From assembly GCA_026388915.1 (NCBI GenBank), contig JAPLIW010000679.1:1-15662 (forward strand): DNA of 15,662 nt, given 5' to 3'. The stretch comes from Deltaproteobacteria bacterium. GTDB lineage: Bacteria; Desulfobacterota; SM23-61. The notes under the pieces are model-generated. The model was given only the letters and a program-made list of their open reading frames with translations, had not been told where the DNA came from and did no database searches. The first letter of the stretch is position 1, and the number at the start of each line of letters is the position of its first letter. The translations under genes were made by a program, and so were the position numbers. Below, in pieces: positions 1-7,092 of the stretch.

Positions 1-169
1 GGGAGGCTATGGAAATCCATATCCCGCCGATGCTTGCGGCGCAATCTGACTTTCCTTCCGGGCCCTTGACAGGTTTTTATAAAATATTCGAACAACTAAT
101 TTGGAGATGATCCTTTTTTATTATAGTCTGGTTATTCCCCTTTTTCTACGGGGCAGGAGGAATCGTCGG

Positions 170-252
170 GTAGTCACATAGTCGGATCGTCGCACAGTCG
201 CAAAATCGAAGCAAAGGATGCCCTATTCGACTATGCGAATATTAGACTATTA
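170..252. repeat. Imperfect palindromic repeat of CATAGTCG-type units
   Basis: The left arm (about 171-208) carries repeated AGTCG units, including CACATAGTCG and CGCACAGTCG. The right arm (about 228-252) carries the inverse, CGACTATGCG, followed by AGACTATTA. The arms are therefore related as inverted, partly tandem copies, but pairing is imperfect. This is the look of dispersed intergenic repeats seen in many uncultured deltaproteobacterial genomes. I see no coding function. Confidence 0.5.
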
Positions 253-272
253 GGCGCTTGGCGCCGCATTAA

Positions 273-288
273 TACAAACATGTTTGTA
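273..288. promoter_or_regulatory. 16-bp perfect palindrome, candidate operator
   Basis: The sequence TACAAACATGTTTGTA is identical to its reverse complement. It has the size and symmetry of a site for a dimeric helix-turn-helix repressor (TetR-like operators often look like this), but no regulator gene is in the window. It lies about 200 bases upstream of the candidate kinase promoter, too far for simple repression of that promoter. By chance about 0.24 such 16-mers would be expected in a window this size, so the call is weak. Confidence 0.25.
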
Positions 289-314
289 AGAATGGAATAT
301 ACTTCATCGGGGCC

Positions 315-354
315 GTAGGGGCATCCCGCGTTTCGCGGGACATCGTGCCCCTAC
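315..354. repeat. Long hairpin repeat (GTAGGGGCA ... TGCCCCTAC)
   Basis: The outer arms, GTAGGGGCA at 315-323 and TGCCCCTAC at 346-354, pair perfectly over 9 bp. Directly inside them TCCCGCG (324-330) pairs with CGCGGGA (334-340) around a TTT loop, leaving a five-base bulge (341-345). This gives a 16-bp stem. There is no T-run on either side, so it is not a typical terminator; it looks like a dispersed palindromic repeat unit. Confidence 0.6.
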
Positions 355-484
355 TAGCTATCAGACTGCAAGACTTCTAAAAGCAGAATTTTCGGTTGAC
401 TTTTCGGGGCCCAATAAATCAAGATAAAAAAAGGAATGATAGAGGCAAAGCCGCCAGGAGAATAGGGTTTTGCCAATATCCATC

Positions 485-512
485 TTGCAATTTTCGGGGT
501 GCAAGGTAAAAT
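485..512 (+). promoter_or_regulatory. Candidate sigma-70-type promoter for the histidine kinase
   Basis: TTGCAA (485-490) is followed after 16 bases by TAAAAT (507-512), matching the -35/-10 consensus at 4/6 and 5/6 positions. Transcription would start near 519, giving a leader of about 75 bases before the kinase ATG. The -35 region also contains a short inverted repeat (TTGCA at 485-489, TGCAA at 500-504). This is prediction only. Confidence 0.4.
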
Positions 513-594
513 AGGCTGATCGAAGGGCGGTGCATCACCAAGCCTCTTCGGAAAAAGCCAAGGGGCGATCGATTGCAGGGAAGAGGGGGCGATC

Positions 595-1713
595 ATGGCG
601 GAGACCTTGAAAGGCAGACCCAAATTACTTGATTCCATTCCGGCTTCCTTCATCCTGACGGATATCCACGCCCGGATTCTCTATGTCAATCAACAGGCAG
701 AGCTTTTCTTCGGATACGCCAAAGAAGAACTGGAAGGGGAGCGGCTGAGATTCCTCTTCCTGGAAGAGGATCTGCTCTACTTTCTTCCGAATATCGTTTT
801 CCTGACCCGCTACAAAAACGGGTTTGAAGGAGAGGTCCTTCTAAGACAGAAAGACGGTACCAAGATCTTTGTCCATCTATCCACCTCTTCCTTCAAGGAA
901 GGAGGAGAGGTTTTTCTGACTTTCTTTTTCCAGGAAATTCAGCGGCTGAAAGTCCTGGAGAGGGAAAAGCTGGAGATGGAAAGATGGGCCAGCCTGGGGA
1001 GGATGGTGGAGGAGATCTCCCACCAGTTCCGCAATCCGATCGCTTCGATCGGAGGCTACAGCAGAAGGCTCTCCAAGAATTTATCTCCCTCGGCCAAAGG
1101 CCAGGCCTGGCTCAGCCAGATTCTGAAACAAACTAACCGGCTGGAGAATATCCTGAAAAGAGTGGAGGAATACGTCCGGATCCCCCGGCCGGTCTTCCAA
1201 CGGGAAAGGATCCAGGATGTGGTCGAGCGGGTCCTCCCGGAATTTTCCAAGAAGGCCCAAGAGAAGGAAGCCTCCTTTCGGGTCGATAGCCGGGGCATGG
1301 AGGGAGATGGGCGGCTTTTCATCGATGGGGAATTGATCCACCGGGTGATCTCCCACCTCCTGCAAAACTCCCTCGAGGCCATCCAGGCGAGGACCCGGGG
1401 AGGCCTGAAAAAGGTGGTGGACGTGTCCCTCTTTGATGACGGGGATAATGTGGGGGTATCCGTTGTCGACCGGGGACAGGGGATTTCGAAGAAGAACCTG
1501 AAGCTGATCTTCGAGCCCTTCTTCTCCACGCACCCCAGTCAAGTGGGCCTGGGGCTGACTTTTGTGCGGCGGGTGATGGAGGAGCACCGGGGGAGAATCC
1601 GGGTGGACAGCCGGTTGAGAAGAGGCACCACGGTGACCCTCTTCTTTCCGAAGGATCGGCGCCGCAAGGTCCGCCGGGAATTTGTATCCCCCGAGGCCCG
1701 GGAGGAAAATTAG
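595..1713 (+). CDS. Soluble PAS-domain sensor histidine kinase
   Basis: A 372-residue two-component kinase that should autophosphorylate and pass phosphate to a response regulator. Residues about 12-115 form a PAS sensor domain (LTDIHARILYVNQQAELFFG is typical). Residues about 130-195 are the dimerisation/phosphoacceptor helix pair with the H-box ISHQFRNP, phospho-histidine H143. The ATPase domain follows: N-box N258 (LLQNSLEAI), G1 box DRGQG at 292-296, F-box FEPFF at 306-310 and G2 box GLGL at 318-321. No membrane segment or signal peptide is visible, so it is probably cytoplasmic and senses an internal signal, as NtrB/AtoS-like kinases do. The basic tail (residues 354-361) is unremarkable. 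The start is supported by GAGGGGG seven bases upstream of the ATG. It is the only plus-strand gene, converges on tsaB with a 13-base gap, and has no response regulator beside it in this window. The ligand cannot be predicted. Confidence 0.9.
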   Translation: MAETLKGRPKLLDSIPASFILTDIHARILYVNQQAELFFGYAKEELEGERLRFLFLEEDLLYFLPNIVFLTRYKNGFEGEVLLRQKDGTKIFVHLSTSSFKEGGEVFLTFFFQEIQRLKVLEREKLEMERWASLGRMVEEISHQFRNPIASIGGYSRRLSKNLSPSAKGQAWLSQILKQTNRLENILKRVEEYVRIPRPVFQRERIQDVVERVLPEFSKKAQEKEASFRVDSRGMEGDGRLFIDGELIHRVISHLLQNSLEAIQARTRGGLKKVVDVSLFDDGDNVGVSVVDRGQGISKKNLKLIFEPFFSTHPSQVGLGLTFVRRVMEEHRGRIRVDSRLRRGTTVTLFFPKDRRRKVRREFVSPEAREEN

Positions 1714-1726
1714 TCGGGCCCCTTCC

Positions 1727-2473
1727 TCACGAAGCCGGGGAGGAGGTTTCTCCGCGCTCTTTCCTCTCCCGGTGAATCTCGGCCTCCGAGCGGCGGACGT
1801 AGATCGGAGTAAACGCGAAGAGGTCCAGCGTCTCCCCCCTCTGAAAGGCGGGGAGGCTCAACCGGGCCACGTGCACCGCCCGGGGAAAGGAAAGCTCCGG
1901 GGGAGCGAAGAGGGCCTGGGGACCCAGCCTATTTTTGAAAATCTCCCCATAAACCTCGGTCCCATTCCCTACCAGTACCGTTGTTTCGGAAATCCGGGAG
2001 CAGAGTTCTTCCGGGCTCAAAACCCAATCTTCGCTGATCTTCTTCAAATGTCCTTCCCCATCACCGCGGAAGAGGGCCGCGTACACTTCCTTTTTTCGGG
2101 CGTCGAGCACCGGGCAAACCTGGGTTGAGGCGTAGCGAATATTGTTCGCCAGGGCGTCGAGCGTGGGGACTCCCGCGACCGGCACCCGGAGGGCGAAACC
2201 CAGTCCTTTGACCGTAGAGACGGCGATCCGAAGGCCGGTAAAGGAACCGGGGCCCAGTCCCACGGCGATTCCCTGGATTTTTTGCGCCGGCAGGGAGGTT
2301 TCGCGGAGAAGGCGGTCGATCGTGGGCATCAACCGGGAAGAGTGGGTCTCGGAGACCTGCAGAGTCGTTTCCCCGATGACCCGCAGGTTCGGAGAGACCC
2401 CTCCTTCCACCGATGCCTCCACCAAAGCGACGCTGCCGGTAAAGGTGGAGGTTTCGACCGCCAGAATGAGCAT
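1727..2473 (-). CDS. tsaB: tRNA threonylcarbamoyladenosine biosynthesis protein TsaB
   Basis: TsaB (248 residues) is the non-catalytic partner of TsaD. With TsaE they transfer the threonylcarbamoyl group to A37 of ANN-decoding tRNAs (t6A) in the cytoplasm. The ASKHA-fold start MLILAVETST and the family motif GPGSFTGLR (residues 74-82) are clear, and SETHSSRLMP (41-50) is the expected second conserved stretch. The frame is open for 27 more codons upstream, but that part is a serine-rich read-through of the end of rseP, so I start at the ATG whose complement is 2471-2473, where homology begins. It is the last gene of the cluster, four bases after the rseP stop, so it is probably translated from the same message. 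No terminator with a T-run is visible before the convergent kinase gene. Confidence 0.93.
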   Translation of the reverse strand: MLILAVETSTFTGSVALVEASVEGGVSPNLRVIGETTLQVSETHSSRLMPTIDRLLRETSLPAQKIQGIAVGLGPGSFTGLRIAVSTVKGLGFALRVPVAGVPTLDALANNIRYASTQVCPVLDARKKEVYAALFRGDGEGHLKKISEDWVLSPEELCSRISETTVLVGNGTEVYGEIFKNRLGPQALFAPPELSFPRAVHVARLSLPAFQRGETLDLFAFTPIYVRRSEAEIHRERKERGETSSPAS

Positions 2474-2477
2474 TTCT

Positions 2478-3545
2478 CTATTCGGCTCCGATGATCCGGG
2501 AGATGTCGTTGTAGAAGACCAGCAGCATGATGAAGATGATGATGAAGACCCCAATCTGCTGGGCCCGTTCCCGGATTTTCAGGCTGACCGGCCTGCCGAT
2601 GACGGCTTCCAACAAAAAGATGAGGAGGTGCCATCCGTCCAGGACCGGAATGGGCAGGATATTCAGGATGACCAGGTTGATGCTGATGACGGCCATGAAG
2701 ATGACCAGACTCAGGAGGCCGGCCCTGGCCTGCTGCCCGGCCAGCTGGGCGATGAGGATGGGGCCGCCGATGGTTTTGGCCGAGATCTTTCCCTCGATGA
2801 TCTTATAGATGCTCATCACGGTGAGTTCGGTCACCCTCCAGGATTGAATAACCGCCCGGTAAACGGCGGTAAAAGGATCGGTCCGTTCGATAAAAGTGTT
2901 CCCGGACGGGGAAATTCCGATCAACCCGACCCGCACGTCGTCCCCAAAAAGATTCTTCTGGGTGGAGACCTGGGGAGTGACGGAAACCTGGAAGGTTTTC
3001 TGCTCCCGGCCGACCTTGAGGTGGAGGGGCCGGTCACTGCTTTCATGGATGACTTTGGCCAGATCTTCCCAGCGTTTTACCGGGGAGCCGTTGACTTCCA
3101 GGATCCGGTCCCCGGGCTGCAAACCGGCCTGATAGGCCGGAAGGTCCGGCTTTACTTCCCCCACTTCCGGAAGCAGAGTGGGCAGCCCCACCACGAAGGC
3201 CACGGCGAAGGCGACCACGGCAAAGAGAAAGTTAAAGAAAGGCCCGGCGAAGACAATCCCCAAACGTCGTATCACCGGCTGGGCGGAGAAAGACTTGGGA
3301 AGGAGCTCGGGAGGGAGCTTCTCTCCCGGTTCTTCCCCGATCATCTTCACGTACCCCCCCAGGGGGACCGCCGAAACCTGGTACTGGGTCTCCCCCACCT
3401 TTCTCCCGAAGAGCTTGGGGCCAAAGCCCAGAGAAAAGGTGAGCACCCCAACCCGGGACAACTTGGCCACCAGAAAATGGCCCAGCTCGTGGACAAAAAT
3501 CAGAACTCCTAAAACAATAACGGTGGCAATGATGGTGATGGTCAC
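2478..3545 (-). CDS. rseP: RseP-type site-2 intramembrane metalloprotease (M50)
   Basis: A 355-residue zinc protease of the inner membrane; in well-studied relatives it cleaves membrane-embedded anti-sigma factors and remnant signal peptides. The zinc site HELGH lies at residues 19-23 in the first membrane helix. The AGPFFNFLFA segment (100-109) starts the second helix, one PDZ domain spans about 120-200 (GLQPGDRILEVNG), and the third zinc ligand motif PVLDG is at 300-304. The C-terminal helix is about 330-347. Length fits single-PDZ members (E. coli RseP, with two PDZ domains, is about 450). The start codon is GTG and overlaps the dxr stop as GTGA, indicating translational coupling. Oddity: residue 305 is Trp (codon TGG) where the family almost always has Gly (LDGGH). 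Zinc ligands are intact, so I treat the gene as functional. Confidence 0.93.
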   Translation of the reverse strand: MTITIIATVIVLGVLIFVHELGHFLVAKLSRVGVLTFSLGFGPKLFGRKVGETQYQVSAVPLGGYVKMIGEEPGEKLPPELLPKSFSAQPVIRRLGIVFAGPFFNFLFAVVAFAVAFVVGLPTLLPEVGEVKPDLPAYQAGLQPGDRILEVNGSPVKRWEDLAKVIHESSDRPLHLKVGREQKTFQVSVTPQVSTQKNLFGDDVRVGLIGISPSGNTFIERTDPFTAVYRAVIQSWRVTELTVMSIYKIIEGKISAKTIGGPILIAQLAGQQARAGLLSLVIFMAVISINLVILNILPIPVLDGWHLLIFLLEAVIGRPVSLKIRERAQQIGVFIIIFIMLLVFYNDISRIIGAE

Positions 3546-4702
3546 AGTTTACCTCGGTTGATGATCTTCCGGGCCTCCTGCTGGGCCCAGGAGTGAGCAT
3601 AGAGAATGTCTTCCAGAGAAACCGACTGCCTCGTCTGGTGCCGTTCCATGGTCTCCTGAATCAAACGGGGGATCTGCAGGAATCCGACCCGTTCCTCCAG
3701 AAAGGCTTCCACGGCCGCTTCATTGGCCGCGTTCAGAACGGCGGGCATGGTGCCCCCCGTTCTCAGCGCCCGGTAAGCCAGGGCCAAGGCCGGAAATCGC
3801 TCTCCATCCACCGCATTGAAGGTCAGCGGGCCGGTTTCCAGCAAATTGAGGGAAGGATGCCCCAAATCCAGCCTTTCGGGATACGAGAGGGCATAGGCGA
3901 TGGGTCCCCGCATGTCCGGAAGAGCCATCTGAGCGATCACCGACCCGTCGATGTATTCTATCATAGAATGAACGATGGATTGGGGATGAATTAAGACTTC
4001 GATCTGCTCTGCCGGAACTCCGAACAGCCAGCGGGCCTCGATCACCTCCAGCCCCTTGTTCATCAGGGAGGCGCTGTCAACGGTCACCTTCCTCCCCATG
4101 CGCCACTGAGGATGATTCAGGGCCTGCCGGGGCGTGACCCGCTCCAGGTCCTCCCGAGGGGTGTTCAGAAAAGGTCCCCCCGAGGCGGTCAGGATGATCC
4201 TACGGATCTCTTCCTTCCGGTGCCCCGCCAGGACCTGGAAGATGGCGCTGTGCTCGCTGTCGATGGGCAGGAGACTCGCGCCGCGATCGCGGATTTCCTT
4301 GACCAGGATTTCCCCGGCCATGACCAGCGCCTCTTTGTTGGCGATGGCGATCTGCTTCCCTTCCTTCGCCGCGGCGAGAGTGGGGAGGAGCCCGACGCTG
4401 CCCACCAGGGCGGAAACAACCATTCGGGCTTCCGGGCAGGTCGCCACCTCCATCAACCCGTCGATCCCCGACAGAATCCGGGTGGGGAAAGAAGAGAGGT
4501 TCTGCCGCAGCTGACGGGCATGGTCTTCATCCCCCACCGAAGCCAGGTCCGGCTGGAAGCGCCGGATCTGCTCTTCCATTCTTTGAATGTTTTTTCCGCC
4601 GGCCAAGGCCACGACCCGGAACCGGTCCGGATACCGGGCGGCGATTTCCAGGGTGTTGACTCCGATAGAACCGGTGGAGCCGAGAATCGACAGGGTTTTC
4701 AT
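3542..4702 (-). CDS. dxr: 1-deoxy-D-xylulose 5-phosphate reductoisomerase
   Basis: Dxr (386 residues, usual length) converts 1-deoxy-D-xylulose 5-phosphate to 2-C-methyl-D-erythritol 4-phosphate with NADPH, the committed step of the non-mevalonate isoprenoid pathway. The nucleotide-binding GSTGSIG is at residues 8-14. The metal and substrate site shows D148 and E150 in DSEH, and MNKGLE at 214-219 with E219; ANKEALVMAG is at 121-130. These motifs are complete. It lies between cdsA and rseP, the usual order. Its stop overlaps the rseP GTG by four bases. The 147-base gap to cdsA is filled by a palindromic repeat whose edge is about 8 bases from the ATG, and no Shine-Dalgarno sequence is visible; the start reads GATTATG. 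The start is nonetheless secure because the Rossmann motif begins within eight residues. Confidence 0.95.
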   Translation of the reverse strand: MKTLSILGSTGSIGVNTLEIAARYPDRFRVVALAGGKNIQRMEEQIRRFQPDLASVGDEDHARQLRQNLSSFPTRILSGIDGLMEVATCPEARMVVSALVGSVGLLPTLAAAKEGKQIAIANKEALVMAGEILVKEIRDRGASLLPIDSEHSAIFQVLAGHRKEEIRRIILTASGGPFLNTPREDLERVTPRQALNHPQWRMGRKVTVDSASLMNKGLEVIEARWLFGVPAEQIEVLIHPQSIVHSMIEYIDGSVIAQMALPDMRGPIAYALSYPERLDLGHPSLNLLETGPLTFNAVDGERFPALALAYRALRTGGTMPAVLNAANEAAVEAFLEERVGFLQIPRLIQETMERHQTRQSVSLEDILYAHSWAQQEARKIINRGKL

Positions 4703-4710
4703 AATCAGAA

Positions 4711-4846
4711 GAATGATGCTGGATGCCAGATACTGGATGCTGGATCCTGGATGCTTGATAAAAGACTGGCACAGCCATATCTTTCCCAGCCATCGAAATT
4801 TGGCATCCAGTGTCCGGTATCTAGCATCCCGTATCCAGTATCGTCT
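4711..4846. repeat. Intergenic repeat of inverted CTGGATGC-type units between cdsA and dxr
   Basis: The left half (4711-4757) contains several tandem, slightly varied CTGGATGC / ACTGGATGC units. The right half (4801-4842) contains the same units inverted. Two perfect 10-bp inverted pairs are CTGGATGCCA (4719-4728) with TGGCATCCAG (4801-4810), and GATACTGGAT (4729-4738) with ATCCAGTATC (4833-4842). The pairs are not nested, so alternative folds compete. The repeat fills nearly all of the cdsA-dxr gap. No gene is present. Confidence 0.75.
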
Positions 4847-4849
4847 TGC

Positions 4850-5653
4850 TCATCGGATTCCCACCGCCCAGGCATAGTAATACACCAGCGGGGCGGCGAA
4901 GAGGACACTGTCGATTCGATCCAGCAGTCCTCCATGGCCGGGAATCAGGGCTCCGGAATCCTTGACCTGGGCGCTACGCTTGAGCAGAGATTCCCACAGG
5001 TCCCCCAGCTGTCCAATCCCCCCCACGGCCGCTCCCAGGATCAGGGCGTGAACCAGAGGAAGCTGGGGAAAGAAGAGCAGCTTGGAGATGACCGCACCGG
5101 CAACCGAGCCGGCCACCGCCCCCAGGCCTCCCTCCACGGTCTTCCCCGGACTGATTCGGGGAGCCAGCTTCTTTTTCCCATAAGCCCGGCCGATGTAAAA
5201 AGCGGTGGTGTCCCCGAAGTAAACCGCCACCAGGGTAAAAAGGATCAGAAACCTGCCCGTATCCATCTTTCTCATCAGGACAAAATGGGCCAGGAGAAGG
5301 CCAATGTAGAGCAGACCCAGCAGATGCCGGCCCGCCTTCTCCACCCGGAGGGGAAATTCCTCCGGCTGGAAAAGGGCCCCGATCAGGAACCAGCAGAGGG
5401 CGAAAACCAGGGTGAAAAGAAAACAGCGGGGGTCCCGGGAATAGAGGGCGACGGCCAGGAGCAAAGCCAGGATCAAGCCTGCTCCTTTTTCCCGGGGGGA
5501 CATCGGCGCCGGGGAGAGAGCATAAAACTCCCGCAGGCCCAGGTAAATCACCAGGAGGATAAAGAGGAGAAAGAGCCAGGGAGGAGCGAAAAGAATGAAC
5601 AGGATCAGGCTGGGCCCCAGGATCAACCCCGATATCCATCGCTTGAGGTGCAT
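4850..5653 (-). CDS. cdsA: Phosphatidate cytidylyltransferase (CDP-diacylglycerol synthase)
   Basis: CdsA (267 residues) makes CDP-diacylglycerol from phosphatidic acid and CTP, the branch point for phosphatidylethanolamine, phosphatidylglycerol and cardiolipin. It is a polytopic inner-membrane protein with about eight hydrophobic helices from residue 8 onward. The family signature spans 222-248: S222, K225-R226, K231-D232, the HGG at 240-242 and DRID at 245-248. An in-frame GTG at 5686 would add 11 residues and overlap uppS; I prefer the ATG at 5651-5653, because it lies four bases after the uppS stop and MHLKRWISGL is the normal family start. The Shine-Dalgarno is poor, so coupling to uppS is likely. 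uppS and cdsA are neighbours in most bacteria. Confidence 0.94.
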   Translation of the reverse strand: MHLKRWISGLILGPSLILFILFAPPWLFLLFILLVIYLGLREFYALSPAPMSPREKGAGLILALLLAVALYSRDPRCFLFTLVFALCWFLIGALFQPEEFPLRVEKAGRHLLGLLYIGLLLAHFVLMRKMDTGRFLILFTLVAVYFGDTTAFYIGRAYGKKKLAPRISPGKTVEGGLGAVAGSVAGAVISKLLFFPQLPLVHALILGAAVGGIGQLGDLWESLLKRSAQVKDSGALIPGHGGLLDRIDSVLFAAPLVYYYAWAVGIR

Positions 5654-5657
5654 GGAG

Positions 5658-6401
5658 TTACCCGTCCCCCACCCGGACCTGCTCACTGGTTAAACCGAAC
5701 CGCCGCTCCCGGTTCTGGTAGCTCAGGAGAGCCTGGATGAATTCCTCCCGGGTGAAATCGGGCCAGAGGGTTGGAGTGAAATAAATTTCCGTGTAGGCCA
5801 GCTGCCAGAGGAAAAAATTGCTGATCCGCATCTCTCCGCTGGTGCGGATGAGGAGGTCCGGATCCGGGAGGTCACGGGACCAGAGATATTTGGAGAAGAG
5901 CTCTTCCTGGATCTCCTCCGGTTTCAGGTTTCCGTCCCGGCCATGGGACATGATTCTGCGCACGGCCTGGAGAATATCGTCTCTTCCCCCATAGCTCAGG
6001 GCCAGGGTGAGGGTCATTCCCCTTCCCTGGGCCGTCTTCTTCACGCTTTCCTGCAGAGCCGTTTGAACCTCTTGGGGCAGGCGGGCGAGGTCCCCGATGG
6101 CCATAAGCCGGATGTGATTCTCCAGCATCTCCTGGAGCTCCGTCTCCAGGTAGTTCCGGAGGAGGAGCATGAGGGCGTCCACCTCCAGCCGGGGCCGGCT
6201 CCAGTTTTCGGAAGAGAAAGCAAAAAGGGTCAGGTGGGAGATCCCGATCTCCCGGGAAGCGCGAACGATCCTCCGAACCGACTCCGCCCCCTGGCGATGC
6301 CCTTCCACCCGGTCCAGGGACCGTTTTTCCGCCCAACGCCCGTTTCCGTCCATGATGATGGCCAGATGGGGAGGGAGCTTTTCTTTGATGAGATGATGCA
6401 T
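5658..6401 (-). CDS. uppS: Undecaprenyl diphosphate synthase (cis-prenyltransferase)
   Basis: UppS (247 residues) condenses isopentenyl diphosphate onto farnesyl diphosphate in cis to make the C55 carrier lipid for peptidoglycan and O-antigen synthesis. MDGNGRWA at residues 17-24 holds the catalytic aspartate D18. Also visible are LFAFSSENW (about residues 68-76) and the C-terminal LLIRTSGE and FLWQLAYTE motifs. The frame stays open 36 codons further upstream, but that part is translated palindromic repeat, so the start is the ATG at 6399-6401. No Shine-Dalgarno is visible (AAAGTTATG) and the repeat begins about 9 bases upstream. The 269-base gap to frr is unusual in an otherwise tight cluster. 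Dxr, two genes downstream, feeds the same isoprenoid pathway. Confidence 0.95.
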   Translation of the reverse strand: MHHLIKEKLPPHLAIIMDGNGRWAEKRSLDRVEGHRQGAESVRRIVRASREIGISHLTLFAFSSENWSRPRLEVDALMLLLRNYLETELQEMLENHIRLMAIGDLARLPQEVQTALQESVKKTAQGRGMTLTLALSYGGRDDILQAVRRIMSHGRDGNLKPEEIQEELFSKYLWSRDLPDPDLLIRTSGEMRISNFFLWQLAYTEIYFTPTLWPDFTREEFIQALLSYQNRERRFGLTSEQVRVGDG

Positions 6402-6410
6402 AACTTTAAA

Positions 6411-6600
6411 CAAGCACCAAATGACAAGCACCAAATCCCAAATGAATTCCGATGAACGAAAATTCAAATTCCAAACGAGTCGATCTTGAGATAGGTAAGG
6501 GGCATCCATAGGGGAACGGCTTGCCCCATGGCTTCGTTTGGATCATTGGGGATTGGCATTTGGAATTTATTTGGAATTTGGGGTTTGAAATTTGGGATTT
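6411..6600. repeat. Palindromic intergenic repeat between frr and uppS
   Basis: The left arm (6411-6478) is rich in CAAGCACCAAAT and CCAAAT units; the right arm (6534-6600) carries the inverse ATTTGG units. Perfect nested pairs are AAATCCCAAAT (6433-6443) with ATTTGGGATTT (6590-6600), and TCCAAACGA (6470-6478) with TCGTTTGGA (6534-6542). The loop region is about 55 bases and GC-richer. Translated, the arms give meaningless Trp/Phe/Leu-rich peptides that extend neighbouring frames. Nothing else is visible in 6402-6670 apart from an AT-rich tail next to frr. Confidence 0.75.
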
Positions 6601-6670
6601 TTCCTTTGAGATTTTGAAGATTAAAAGGAAAAAGTTTCAATCATTCGCCGCCGGACAAGAGATGAAAGGA

Positions 6671-7092
6671 TCAGATTTCCAGGACTTCTTTTTCCTTGGC
6701 CTTGACAATCTCCTCGCTTTTTTGAATGGATTTATCGATCCACTTCTGCACTTCATCCTGATATTTGAACTGCTCGTCTTCGGAGATCTCTTTGTCTTTC
6801 TTGGCCCCCTTCAGCGGGTCAGGCCCAAATCCGACTTCTGGATGGCCTTTTCGATCTCGCCCGCGACTTTGGAGTCCCAAGGCTGAATGGCAATGGTCCG
6901 GGCGTCGGGGATGGAAAGAGAGGCAACCTGCGTCAGGGGAGTCGGGGCGCCGTAGTAATTCACCCGGACGCCGTCCAGCAGCGCCAGGGAGGCCCGTCCG
7001 GTCCGCACGCGGCCCAGGTCCTTTCGCAGGGACTCCAGAGACTTATCGGTCTTCGCTTTCAGCTCGCCGGTAAACGCTTCCTTTTTAAACAT
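6671..7092 (-). pseudogene. frr: Ribosome recycling factor, internally deleted and frameshifted
   Basis: Ribosome recycling factor splits post-termination ribosomes with EF-G and is normally essential, about 185 residues long. The first 91 codons (7092 to 6820) are a good N-terminal half: RTGRAS at 30-35, YYGAPTPL at 46-53, and KAIQKSDLGL at the end. The frame then reaches a stop at 6811. The C-terminal part (LKGAKKDKEISEDEQF onward, ending KEKEVLEI) begins at 6814 in another frame. Aligned by eye with the E. coli protein, about 49 residues should lie between the two parts but only 5 bases do, so about 142 bases are missing, a non-multiple of three. The lost part holds the IPxPPLTEERR-like segment and the RNVRR motif of the long helix bundle. 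The start directly abuts the pyrH stop and has GGGGGG about 7 bases upstream. Either assembly error or true loss with a second copy elsewhere; I cannot tell which. Confidence 0.85.

Larger units (their letters stand above)
1..594. other. Non-coding region upstream of the histidine kinase
   Basis: I find no convincing gene here. A 99-codon frame exists on the minus strand at 354-653, but it runs across the kinase start and looks like no protein I know. The region holds an AT-rich stretch (about 75-130), an imperfect palindromic repeat (170-252), a small GGCGC/GCGCC hairpin (253-265), a 16-bp perfect palindrome (273-288), a long hairpin (315-354) and a candidate promoter (485-512). TTGACA at 66-71 and TTGACT at 396-401 lack a well-spaced -10 box. 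Confidence 0.6.

Noticed and set aside
66..94. TTGACA at 66-71 as a promoter
   Set aside because: TATAAA starts only 6 bases after it and no -10-like box lies at 15-19 bases.
396..428. TTGACT at 396-401 as a kinase promoter
   Set aside because: AATAAA and GATAAA are 11 and 21 bases away, outside the usual spacing; the pair at 485-512 fits better.
1695..1720. Hairpin GGCCCG/CGGGCC between the kinase and tsaB as a shared terminator
   Set aside because: Only 6 bp, 14-base loop and no T-run on either strand.
2142..3512. A 456-codon plus-strand frame opposite tsaB and rseP
   Set aside because: Asp/Gly/Pro-rich reverse of rseP and tsaB, with no recognisable domain.
4112..5740. A 542-codon plus-strand frame across dxr and cdsA
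   Set aside because: It crosses two certain genes and the repeat between them; low-complexity Gln/Pro/Gly composition marks it as a shadow.
6402..6509. N-terminal extension of UppS by 36 residues
   Set aside because: The added residues are translated repeat sequence; family homology begins at the ATG at 6399-6401.
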